Assembly: GCF_038246755.1 (NCBI RefSeq)
Contig: NZ_CP134706.1
Coordinates: 3,534,001-3,598,000 of the forward strand
Reading direction: 5' to 3'
Length of the DNA: 64,000 nucleotides
Source: Micromonospora sp. FIMYZ51
GTDB lineage: Bacteria; Actinomycetota; Actinomycetes; Mycobacteriales; Micromonosporaceae
In this document: in pieces, positions 27,928 to 35,688 of the stretch
Layout: each line of letters starts with the position of its first letter
Position numbering within the stretch: position 1 is the stretch's first letter
Notes under the pieces: generated by a model
What the model was told of the DNA's origin: nothing
Database searches by the model: none
Seen by the model: only the letters and a program-made list of their open reading frames with translations
Program-made: the position numbers and the translations under genes

Positions 27928-28763
27928 GCGAGACAGGGGTGAGCATCGATCTGCCACCGGATTTCGCGCAGTGGCTCGCGGTGCGGGAACCAGCCGACGT
28001 GGCGGCGCGGTCGGCCGAACTGGTCGAGACGGTCCGCGCGACGCTCACCGGAGACGGCCCCTTCGTCGTGCACGACCTCGGTGCCGGCACCGGCTCACTG
28101 GGCCGCTGGCTGGCGCCGTTGCTGCCCGGTCCGCAGCAGTGGACCCTCTACGACCAGGACCCGGACCTGCTCACCCGGGCCGCTGCGGCACGGCCCGCCA
28201 GCGCCGCCGACGGCACGCCGGTGACGGTGCGGACCCGTCAGGTCGACCTGACCCGGCTGACCGCCGCCGACTTCGACGGTGCGCACCTGGTCACCGCCTC
28301 GGCCCTGCTCGACATGCTGACCGCCGAGGAACTGGAGCATCTGGTCGCGGTCTGCGTCGAGGCCGGCTGTCCGGCGCTGTTTCTGATCTCGGTGACCGGC
28401 ACGGTGCGGCTGACCCCGACCGATCCGCTTGACGACGAGGTCGCCGCGGCGTTCAACGCCCACCAGCGCCGCACCCGCGACGGGCGGCGGCTGCTCGGCC
28501 CGGACGCCCCGGCCGCCTGCGTCGCCGCGTTCGCCCGGCACGGCGGGACAGTGCGGACGCGACCCAGCCCGTGGCGGCTCGGGCCGGAGCAGGCCGACCT
28601 GGCGGTGCAGTGGTTCACCGGTTGGCTCGACGCGGCCCGCGAGCAGCGTCCCGAGCTGACCGACCGCACCCGCGAATACGCGCGACGTCGCCTGAGGGAG
28701 GCTGAAAGTGGTCGACTCGGGGTACTGGTGGATCACGCTGACCTGCTGGCCATGCCCCGTTGA
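27921..28763 (+). CDS. Class I SAM-dependent methyltransferase
   Basis: 280 residues from ATG 27921, with AAGGAGG six bases upstream (GTG 27924 is an alternative that would overlap the stop as GTGA). Motif I VVHDLGAGTGSLGRWLAPLL, motif Asp/Glu LYDQDPDLLTRAA, post-motif LVTASALLDMLTAEELEHLV. Substrate unknown. The position between the glycosyltransferase and the membrane protein in one operon suggests that it acts on the same product. Confidence 0.85.
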   Translation: MVSETGVSIDLPPDFAQWLAVREPADVAARSAELVETVRATLTGDGPFVVHDLGAGTGSLGRWLAPLLPGPQQWTLYDQDPDLLTRAAAARPASAADGTPVTVRTRQVDLTRLTAADFDGAHLVTASALLDMLTAEELEHLVAVCVEAGCPALFLISVTGTVRLTPTDPLDDEVAAAFNAHQRRTRDGRRLLGPDAPAACVAAFARHGGTVRTRPSPWRLGPEQADLAVQWFTGWLDAAREQRPELTDRTREYARRRLREAESGRLGVLVDHADLLAMPR

Positions 28764-28825
28764 ACCGGCAGCCCGCAGGTTACGTGCGTACAGTCAGGAA
28801 AGATCGTCAGGCCCGGGAGGCGCAC

Positions 28826-29788
28826 ATGGGGGATGAAGCTGGTGGCAGCACGCCCGCAACCGCCCCGCCGGGCCGGTCGATCTGGGGCTGGGCCCGGCTC
28901 GCCCTCGGGCTCGCGGTGCTGGCGGGCCTGGTCTACTGGCTGGGCACCGGCCCGTTCCTGGCCGGGCTACGTCTGATCGACGCGCCCGCGCTGGCCGCAG
29001 CACTGGCCATCGGCGTGCTCACCACGGTCTGCGCCGCCTGGCGGTGGAGCCTGGTCGCGGGCGGGCTCGGGGTGCGGCTGCCGCTGCCGCAGGCGGTCGC
29101 GCACTGCTACCGGGCGGTGTTCCTCAACGCCACCCTGCCCGGCGGGATCCTCGGCGACGTGCACCGGGCGGTGCGCCACGGCCGCGAGGCCGGCGACGTC
29201 GGCCGCGGCATCCGGGCCGTGGTCTGGGAACGGGTCGCCGGGCAGGTCGTCCTGGTCGCCGTCGCCGTCGTGCTGCTGTTCGCCTTCCCGTCACCGGTGC
29301 GCCCGTACCTGCCGGTGGCGACCGCGGTGGCGGTGGCGGTGCTGGCCGGGGTGCTGCTGGCCGCCTGGCTGCTGCCGGAGTCCGGCGCGTCGCGGTGGAC
29401 CCGCGCGCTCGGCACCGCCGTGGCCGACGTGCGCGCCGGGCTGCTCGGCCGGCGTACCTGGGCAGGCGTGCTCGTCGCCTCCGCGTTGGCGGTCGCCGGG
29501 CACCTGGCGACGTTTCTCGTGGCGGCCCGCACGGCCGGCTCCACCGCACCGCTGACCCTGCTGCTGCCGCTGACCCTGCTGGCTCTGCTCGCGATGGGGG
29601 TGCCGGCAAACGTCGCCGGGTTCGGCCCCCGCGAAGGGGTGGCCGCGTGGGCGTTCGCCGCCGCCGGCCTGACCGCCGCCGAGGGAGTGGCGACCGCGAC
29701 GGTGTACGGCGCTCTGGTGCTCGTCGCGAGCCTGCCCGGAGCCGCCGTGCTGCTGGCCCGACGTGTCCGTGTACCCGCCACCGTCTAA
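28826..29788 (+). CDS. Lysylphosphatidylglycerol-synthase-type transmembrane protein (UPF0104/AglD-like)
   Basis: 320 residues, about eight membrane helices. ATG 28826 chosen (GGGAGG upstream, short soluble head). Family marks: WRWSLVAGGLGV, CYRAVFLNATLPGGILGDVH, VVWERVAGQVVL, PANVAGFGPREGVAAWAFAA. These proteins are the membrane half of MprF/AglD and are thought to flip or handle lipid-linked groups. There is no lysyl-transferase domain. It suggests that the operon product is lipid-linked or moved across the membrane. Confidence 0.85.
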   Translation: MGDEAGGSTPATAPPGRSIWGWARLALGLAVLAGLVYWLGTGPFLAGLRLIDAPALAAALAIGVLTTVCAAWRWSLVAGGLGVRLPLPQAVAHCYRAVFLNATLPGGILGDVHRAVRHGREAGDVGRGIRAVVWERVAGQVVLVAVAVVLLFAFPSPVRPYLPVATAVAVAVLAGVLLAAWLLPESGASRWTRALGTAVADVRAGLLGRRTWAGVLVASALAVAGHLATFLVAARTAGSTAPLTLLLPLTLLALLAMGVPANVAGFGPREGVAAWAFAAAGLTAAEGVATATVYGALVLVASLPGAAVLLARRVRVPATV

Positions 29789-29799
29789 CGAGGAGACCC

Positions 29800-30429
29800 A
29801 TGTCCGAATCACTGCCTGTCGCCACCATCCGGACGCAGGTCACTGTGCCGCTGCGGTTTCCCGACGGCTACGCCACCACGGCCCGGCTGTTCACCTTCGA
29901 CAACCTGGTCGATGGCCGGGAGCACATCGCGTTCGCGCTCGGTGAGCCCAACAGCGGGACCGTGCCGCTGGTCCGCCCGCACAGCGAGTGCCTCACCGGT
30001 GACGTGTTCGGCAGCCAGCGTTGCGACTGCGGCCCGCAGCTGCGCGAGGCCGTCCAGCGCATCGCCGAGGTCGGCGGCTACCTGCTCTACCTGCGGCAGG
30101 AGGGTCGCGGCATCGGCCTGTACGCCAAGCTCGACGCGTACGCGTTGCAGGACGCCGGGCTGGACACCTACGAGGCGAACGTCGCCCTCGGTCATGCCGA
30201 GGACGAGCGCGACTACAGTGTCGCCGCGCAGATGCTCGCCGCGCTCGGCGTCGGACCGATCGCCGTGCTGAGCAACAACCCGGAGAAGACCGAGCAGTTG
30301 AGCCGGCTCGGGGTGACCGTGACCGAGCAGGTGCCGACCGGGGTGTTCCTGTCCCCGGCCAACGCCGACTATCTCGCGGCGAAGGCCAGCCGCGCCGCCC
30401 GTACCGCCGACCTCCCGTTCGTCCGGTGA
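29800..30429 (+). CDS. ribA: GTP cyclohydrolase II
   Basis: 209 residues, single-domain (no RibB part); ATG 29800 with AGGAG. It turns GTP into formate, pyrophosphate and 2,5-diamino-6-ribosylamino-pyrimidinone phosphate. Zinc ligands HSECLTGDVFGSQRCDC (Cys64, Cys75, Cys77), active-site LYLRQEGRGIGLYAKL (Tyr97, Arg103) and LSNNPEKTEQL are present. Tyr97 aligns with E. coli Tyr105; in the Streptomyces paralog that stops at the formamide the residue is Met, so full GCH II activity is expected here. No other riboflavin gene is adjacent apart from the reductase that overlaps it. Confidence 0.92.
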   Translation: MSESLPVATIRTQVTVPLRFPDGYATTARLFTFDNLVDGREHIAFALGEPNSGTVPLVRPHSECLTGDVFGSQRCDCGPQLREAVQRIAEVGGYLLYLRQEGRGIGLYAKLDAYALQDAGLDTYEANVALGHAEDERDYSVAAQMLAALGVGPIAVLSNNPEKTEQLSRLGVTVTEQVPTGVFLSPANADYLAAKASRAARTADLPFVR

Positions 30430-31133
30430 CCGGCCCGCCGGCCGCGCCACGGCCGTACGTGCTGCTCAGCTGCGCGACCTCGATCGACGGCTACATCGAC
30501 GACGCGACCGAGGAGCGGTTGCTGCTTTCCAACGACGCGGACCTGGACCGGGTCGACGCGGTCCGGGCCGGCTGCGACGCGATCCTGGTGGGCGCCGGCA
30601 CGGTCCGCCGCGACGATCCCCGGCTGCTGGTGCGCGGCGAGGGCCGCCGGGCCGACCGGGTGGCCCGGGGACTGCCGGCGTCACCCACCCGGGTGACCGT
30701 CACCGGCTGCGGCGACCTGGACCCGCAGGCCCGGTTCTTCACCGTCGGCGACACCGACCGGATCGTCTACTGTGCGAGTGGGTCGGTGGAGAAGGCCCGG
30801 CACCGGCTGGGCGAGCGGGCCACCGTGGTCGACGCCGGTGAACCGGTCGACCTGTCGCGGGTGCTCACCGACCTCGCCGACCGGGGGGTGGGCCGGCTGC
30901 TGGTGGAGGGTGGTGCGCGGATGCACAGCCAGTTCCTCGGTGCCGGGCTCGCCGACGAGCTGCACCTGGTGGTGGCGCCGTTCTTCGTGGGTGACCGGCG
31001 AGCACCGCGCTTCGTCGGCGAGGGCAGCTTCCCGTGGCATCCGGGCCGCCGCGCCCGGGTGTTGGAGGCGCGCCAGATCGGCGACGTGGTGCTGACCCGC
31101 TACGCGCTGTCGGAGCGTTGCGCGGCGCAGTGA
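30426..31133 (+). CDS. RibD C-terminal-type pyrimidine reductase (dihydrofolate reductase family)
   Basis: 235 residues; GTG 30426 overlaps the ribA stop (GTGA). Reductase domain only: LLSCATSIDGYIDD, DAILVGAGTVRRDDPRLLVR, LLVEGGARMHSQFL, VAPFFVGDRRAPRF. There is no zinc deaminase domain. Stand-alone reductases of this kind in archaea and fungi reduce the ribosyl chain of the GCH II product before deamination. Together with ribA it would yield 2,5-diamino-6-ribitylamino-pyrimidinone phosphate. The 3' end overlaps the convergent GNAT gene by 34 bp. Confidence 0.88.
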   Translation: MTGPPAAPRPYVLLSCATSIDGYIDDATEERLLLSNDADLDRVDAVRAGCDAILVGAGTVRRDDPRLLVRGEGRRADRVARGLPASPTRVTVTGCGDLDPQARFFTVGDTDRIVYCASGSVEKARHRLGERATVVDAGEPVDLSRVLTDLADRGVGRLLVEGGARMHSQFLGAGLADELHLVVAPFFVGDRRAPRFVGEGSFPWHPGRRARVLEARQIGDVVLTRYALSERCAAQ

Positions 31134-31675
31134 GCGGGGCGGTCGAGGAACATCAGCCGGGCCCGCTTGTCCGGCAGGTCGATCAGCGGGCCGTCGACGA
31201 AGCCGGCCCGCCGTAGCCGGGTGATCGCCTTGTCGTTGCGCGCGTCCGGCTCCATCACCAGCCGCAGCCGGTCGGGGTCGGTGAAGACGAACGCGATGAA
31301 CTCGCCGAGCAGGGTGCCGGTGAAGCCGGGCTCGGGCCGCACCGGCGGGCCGATCAGCAGGTGGCCGCCGTGGTCGCCGGGTCGGACCGGGTAGCACTTG
31401 CCGACCGGGTCGTGCTCCGGCTGGTAGGTCTGGAACAGCGCCACCGGCGCGCCGTCGCGCAGCGTCAGGTACGCGTGGTGGGTGGGCAGCGAGTCGACGT
31501 ACCGGTAGATCTCGGCGACCCGGTCCCGGTCGGCGTCGCGCATTCCCCAGAACCGGGCCCGCTCCTGGCTGACCCAGGCGTGGATCACGTCGGCGTCGGC
31601 GTCCGGGTCGACCGGCCGGAAGGTGACCACCCCGAAGCCGGGTACCCGCCGCTCGTGGTGGTGCCGCTCAGTCAT
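31100..31675 (-). CDS. GNAT acyltransferase, siderophore type (second DesC-like)
   Basis: 191 residues. Siderophore-type acetyltransferase fold (Acetyltransf_8): FRPVDPDADADVIHAWVSQE, ARFWGMRDADRDRVAEIYRY, GGHLLIGPPVRPEPGFTGTL, LVMEPDARNDKAITRLRRAG. It matches the DesC protein at 40864 in the same order of motifs ([38 protein letters not shown]). It would acylate a hydroxylated amine from an acyl-CoA. Last gene of the leftward transport operon; the start overlaps the acylase end by 8 bp. Confidence 0.85.
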   Translation of the reverse strand: MTERHHHERRVPGFGVVTFRPVDPDADADVIHAWVSQERARFWGMRDADRDRVAEIYRYVDSLPTHHAYLTLRDGAPVALFQTYQPEHDPVGKCYPVRPGDHGGHLLIGPPVRPEPGFTGTLLGEFIAFVFTDPDRLRLVMEPDARNDKAITRLRRAGFVDGPLIDLPDKRARLMFLDRPAHCAAQRSDSA

Positions 31676-33740
31676 CGTGCTCCTCGGTCAGCCGGCCCCA
31701 GTCGCAGGTCACCTCGATCAGCTCGCCGCGCACCCAGAGCGGCAGTTGGTCGTCGCGGTGCGCGCCGGAGCCGGTGGCGCCGAGCGGCACCACCCACCGG
31801 CTGCGCTCCCGTTGGCCGAGATCCCACACGTAGCGGGCGGCCGGACCACGCAGGCACAGGTCGGTGACCCCGGGAACGCTCGCGGTGGCGAGCACGCAGT
31901 CATGGTCACCGGCGAGTTCCGGCCCGGGTGGCGCGGCCGGATCGGGCAGTGCCCGCCACGGCGCGAGTCGGTGTCGTTCGCCCCAGGGCCGGTTGTCGTC
32001 GGCTTCGACGACCTCCTCGAGCGCCGCGCGCAGCAGCGCGTCGCGGTCCAGGCCGTCCAGGTCGGCGTGCAGCAGCCTGGTCAGCGCGTACCCGACCCGG
32101 GGTGGCAGGGCCAGCCAGGGTACGAACACGTCCGGATAACCGGCGTCGTCGGCAAGTACGGCAAGCGTCGGGTGGGCGGTGAGCCGCCGGACGATCGCGG
32201 TGCGCAGGTCGGCGAAGCGGGCCGCGTCGACGCTGTCGGCGGCCATCCGGCGGTCCCAACGCCGCAGGCGGTCGCGCAGCGTGGCGGCCCCGGCGGATAG
32301 CCCGGTCAGCCCGGCGAGCAGGTCCAGCAGCGGTCCGGCCGAGCCCAGGTGGGTGTCGGTCTGCACGCTTGCCTGCTGTTCCGGCCGCCAGTCGGTGCCG
32401 GCGGTGAGCAGTTCGCGGATCCGCTCGGCGCGGTACGGCGGGGCGAACTCCACCCCGAGCGCGGCGGAGATGCCCCGTTCGTTGGCCATCACCGCGACCT
32501 GGTCGACAGGTGCCTTCGGCATCGGGTGCCAGCCGCGCCACGCGTACCGTTCGTCCCAGCCGGGCACCACCCGCAGCCCGTTGTCGGGGTGGCGCTGCGG
32601 CACCCGGCCGGCGACCCGGTGCAGCAGCCCACCGGCGGTGTCGGCGGCGAGCACCACGTTCACCGGCTCGACCCAGCCGTCCAGGGCCGCGTCGAGGTCG
32701 GCGACGGTCCGGGCCCGCAGCAGGGCCGGCAGCACGGCGAAGCCGAGGTCGCCGGTGACCCGGGGCGGGTGGCGCAGGCTGACCGTGACGTCCGGATGCT
32801 CGTCCGGGCCGCCGGAGATCACCGGCCCCCGCTCGGTCTCGATCACCTCGACCTCGACCGGGTCCGCGCCGGCCACCTCGACGATCTCGACGTGCCGGTG
32901 CGCGGGCCGCCACCCGTGCGGCCCGTACGCCTCGACCCGGCCGTTGCGGCGACGCAGCCGTTCGGCGTACCCGTCCTGGTAGTCCGCCATCGCGTTGGTG
33001 ATCGCCCAGGCGACCTCGCCGGCGTGGCCGAAGTGCGGGATGCCGGGCACCCCGGGCACGGCGAACCCGAGCACGTCGTACTCCGGGCAGGCCAGCCGGA
33101 TCTGCTGGTAGATGCCGGGTGCCTCGATGATCCGGTGCGGGTCGCCGGCGATCAGTGCCGCGCCGTCGGCGGTGCGTTCGGCGGCGATCAGCCAACCGTT
33201 GCTGCCCGAGCTGTGCTGACCCTCGGCGGCGAAGAGTCGGGCGGCGTGCGGGCCGAGCCGCCGCGTCACGTGGGTACGCCAGAGCTTGGTGCCGAAGCCG
33301 GCGAAGAGCACGTGGTGGGCGAGCCAGATCGCCAGCGGCGTCCACGGCTGCCAGTGCCCGGCGGTCAGGCCGGTGGCGGCGAACTCCGGTGCCCGCGCCG
33401 CGCCGGTGGCCAGCCCGGCGTTGACCCCGTCGACGTAGCGGCCCACCCAGCGGGCGGTGGCCGGGTCGAGGGCGGCGTGGCAGCGCCGCGCGGTGTCGTC
33501 CAGCCGGACCCGGCGGGCGAAGCTGTCCCAGGCGAGGGCGTCGGGGCCGAGGAAGGCCGCGCTGGTGCCCTGCGAGCGGTGCCGTTCCACCTCGATCTGC
33601 CAGGCCCGGTCCACTGCGGTGACCTGCCCCTGGGCGAAGGCCAACGTGTCGTGGTCGGCGGCGTGCAGGTGCGGGATCCCGGCGGCGTCCCGCGACCGCC
33701 GGGCGCCGAGCTGCTGCTCCGACCGCTGGCGCTCGCTCAC
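31668..33740 (-). CDS. Penicillin-acylase-family hydrolase (peptidase S45), no signal peptide
   Basis: 690 residues. Ntn-hydrolase precursor cut before Ser180 in HSSGSNGWLIAAERT; the first ~179 residues form the small chain and linker (IPHLHAADHDTLAFAQGQV, RAWQIEVERHR). Large chain has LIAGDPHRIIEAPGIYQQIR and WAITNAMADYQDGYAERL. The family hydrolyses amide-linked acyl groups and is normally exported; here the N-terminus (MSERQRSEQQLGARRSRDAA) is charged with no signal sequence, so it is probably cytoplasmic. GTG 33740 overlaps the ATPase stop (GTGA). In this locus it may trim acyl groups from siderophores or precursors. Confidence 0.88.
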   Translation of the reverse strand: MSERQRSEQQLGARRSRDAAGIPHLHAADHDTLAFAQGQVTAVDRAWQIEVERHRSQGTSAAFLGPDALAWDSFARRVRLDDTARRCHAALDPATARWVGRYVDGVNAGLATGAARAPEFAATGLTAGHWQPWTPLAIWLAHHVLFAGFGTKLWRTHVTRRLGPHAARLFAAEGQHSSGSNGWLIAAERTADGAALIAGDPHRIIEAPGIYQQIRLACPEYDVLGFAVPGVPGIPHFGHAGEVAWAITNAMADYQDGYAERLRRRNGRVEAYGPHGWRPAHRHVEIVEVAGADPVEVEVIETERGPVISGGPDEHPDVTVSLRHPPRVTGDLGFAVLPALLRARTVADLDAALDGWVEPVNVVLAADTAGGLLHRVAGRVPQRHPDNGLRVVPGWDERYAWRGWHPMPKAPVDQVAVMANERGISAALGVEFAPPYRAERIRELLTAGTDWRPEQQASVQTDTHLGSAGPLLDLLAGLTGLSAGAATLRDRLRRWDRRMAADSVDAARFADLRTAIVRRLTAHPTLAVLADDAGYPDVFVPWLALPPRVGYALTRLLHADLDGLDRDALLRAALEEVVEADDNRPWGERHRLAPWRALPDPAAPPGPELAGDHDCVLATASVPGVTDLCLRGPAARYVWDLGQRERSRWVVPLGATGSGAHRDDQLPLWVRGELIEVTCDWGRLTEEHDD

Positions 33741-34546
33741 GACTTCACCGTAGCGGTGCGGGCGCGGGCGGCGGGGACCACCAGCGGGGTGCCGGTCTCC
33801 GGGTCGTCGATGACCCGGCAGGGCAGCCCGAAGACCTCCTCGACCAGGTCGGCGGTGACGATCTCGCGGGGTTTGCCGGCGGCCACCACCCGGCCGGCGC
33901 GCATGGCGATCAGGTGGGTGGCGTAGCGGGCGGCGTGGTTGAGGTCGTGCAGCACCGCGACCAGGGTGCGGCCCTGCTCCTCGTGCAGCCGGGCGCAGAG
34001 GTCGAGCAGGTCGATCTGGTGGGCGATGTCCAGGTAGGTCGTCGGCTCGTCAAGCAACAGCAGCGGGGTCTGCTGGGCCAGCGCCATGGCCAGCCAGACC
34101 CGTTGCCGTTGGCCGCCGGAGAGTTCGTCGACCAGCCGTTCGGCGAGATCGGCGACGCCGGTGGCGGCCATCGACTCGGCCACGATCCGCTCGTCGTCGC
34201 GGGACCACTGGCGCAGCAGGCCCTGGTGCGGGTAGCGACCCCGGGCCACCAGCTCCGCCACCCCGATGCCGTCCGGCGCGGTGGGCGACTGCGGCAGCAG
34301 ACCGAGCGTACGGGCCACCGCCCGGGCCGGCCGGCGTTGGATGTCCTCGCCGTCGAGCAGCACCGCACCGGCGGCCGGCTTCAGCAGCCGGGACAGGGCC
34401 CGCAGCAGGGTCGACTTGCCGCAGGCGTTCGGGCCGATGATCACCGTGAAGGAGGCGTCCGGCACGGCCACGGTCAGATCGTCGGCGACGACGCGCCGGT
34501 CGTAGGCGAGCCGTAGCCCGCGCCCAGCCAGCCGGGAGGTCGGCAT
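33737..34546 (-). CDS. Ferric-siderophore ABC transporter ATPase (FecE/FepC-like)
   Basis: 269 residues from ATG 34546 (GGAGCAACCTGC upstream). Walker A IIGPNACGKSTLLRALSR, Q-loop LLPQSP, signature VDELSGGQRQRVWLAMALAQ, Walker B LLLLDEPTTYLDI, H-loop VLHDLNHAARY. Drives ferrioxamine import through the two permeases upstream. An in-frame GTG at 34669 overlaps the permease stop as GTGA and would add 41 residues made mostly of a 10-residue repeat (NTDRAGTPAE); which start is used is unclear. Confidence 0.92.
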   Translation of the reverse strand: MPTSRLAGRGLRLAYDRRVVADDLTVAVPDASFTVIIGPNACGKSTLLRALSRLLKPAAGAVLLDGEDIQRRPARAVARTLGLLPQSPTAPDGIGVAELVARGRYPHQGLLRQWSRDDERIVAESMAATGVADLAERLVDELSGGQRQRVWLAMALAQQTPLLLLDEPTTYLDIAHQIDLLDLCARLHEEQGRTLVAVLHDLNHAARYATHLIAMRAGRVVAAGKPREIVTADLVEEVFGLPCRVIDDPETGTPLVVPAARARTATVKS

Positions 34547-34589
34547 GCAGGTTGCTCCGTTCTCGTCGTCGGTGCGCGGGACCGGCCCG

Positions 34590-34679
34590 CCGGCCCGGTC
34601 GGTGTTCACAGCGGGCGTGCCGGCCCGGTCGGTGTTCTCGGCGGGCGTGCCGGCCCGGTCGGTGTTCACAGCCGGCCGG
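34590..34679. repeat. 30-bp tandem repeat, three copies
   Basis: The unit with CGGCCCGGTCGGTGTTC recurs at 34591, 34621 and 34651. It spans the permease stop and the leader of the ATPase gene. Read in the ATPase frame it gives 10-residue NTDRAG repeats. Confidence 0.85.
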
Positions 34680-35688
34680 CCCGGCGTTCGGTGGCCAGCA
34701 GCCAGACCAGGTAGCCGCCGCCGAGCACGCCGGTCACCACGCCGACCTGCAGTTGGCCGGGGAAGGCCCGCAGCGCCACCTGGTCGGCGACGACGATGGT
34801 CAGCGCGCCGATGATCGCGGCCGGCAGCAGCGGGGTGCCGGGTGCCCGGGTCAGCCGCCGGGCCAGGTGCGGGGCGGTAAGCGCGACGAACGACACCGGA
34901 CCGGCGGCGGCTGCCGAGAGGGAGACCAGCAGCACCGCCGCGGCGAGCAGGAGCATCCGCAACCGTGGCACGGGTACGCCCAGCCCGCTTGCCGCGTCGT
35001 CGCCCAGCTCGGTCATCCGCAGCGCCGGTGCGCAGGCCAGTAGCACCGGCACCGCCACCGCGAGCAGGGCCAGCAGCGGCCCGGCGTTCGACCAGCCCCG
35101 ACCGTCGAGGCTGCCGGTGAGCCAGAGCACGGCCCGGGCCGCCTCCATCAGCGGCGCGCGGGTCAGCAGGTAGCCGTTGACGCCGGTCAGGATGGCCCAC
35201 ATGCCGATGCCGACCAGCACCAGCCGGTAGCCGTACACACCCCGCCGCCAGGCGATCAGATAGATCAGCAGACCGGTGCCGATGCCGCCGAGCGCGGCGG
35301 CGCCGGCCAGCGCGGCACTGCTGCCGCCGACCACCACGACCACGAGCGCGCCGGTCGCCGCGCCCTGGGTGAAGCCGAGCACGTCCGGGCTGCCCAGCGG
35401 GTTGCGGACCAGGGCCTGGAACACCGCGCCGGCCAGGCCGAGCGCGGCACCGACGGCCAGCCCGGTGACCAGCCGGGGCAGGCGCAACTCGGTGACGATG
35501 AACTCCTCGGCGGGGCTGCCGGCGCCGGTAAGCGTACGCAGCACGTCGGCCGGCGACATCGGGTAGTCGCCGTGACCGACGGCCAGCACCGCCACGGCGA
35601 GCGCGAGCAGCGCGCAGGTCGCCCCGACGAGCACCGAGCGGCGGTGCAGCCGGAGCGAGAGGCCGCCCGGGGTGCGGATGACGATCAT
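34666..35688 (-). CDS. Ferric-siderophore ABC transporter permease 2 (FecCD family)
   Basis: 340 residues, about nine membrane helices. Family marks: RLPRLVTGLAVGAALGLAGA, FQALVRNPLGSPDVLGFTQG, VSFVALTAPHLARRLT and the cytoplasmic helix that docks the ATPase. ATG 35688 overlaps the stop of permease 1 (ATGA). Forms a heterodimer with permease 1. Confidence 0.92.
   Translation of the reverse strand: MIVIRTPGGLSLRLHRRSVLVGATCALLALAVAVLAVGHGDYPMSPADVLRTLTGAGSPAEEFIVTELRLPRLVTGLAVGAALGLAGAVFQALVRNPLGSPDVLGFTQGAATGALVVVVVGGSSAALAGAAALGGIGTGLLIYLIAWRRGVYGYRLVLVGIGMWAILTGVNGYLLTRAPLMEAARAVLWLTGSLDGRGWSNAGPLLALLAVAVPVLLACAPALRMTELGDDAASGLGVPVPRLRMLLLAAAVLLVSLSAAAAGPVSFVALTAPHLARRLTRAPGTPLLPAAIIGALTIVVADQVALRAFPGQLQVGVVTGVLGGGYLVWLLATERRAGRL

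Noticed and set aside
29800..31133. Riboflavin biosynthesis operon
   Set aside because: Only GCH II and a reductase domain are present; deaminase, lumazine synthase, riboflavin synthase and RibB are missing.
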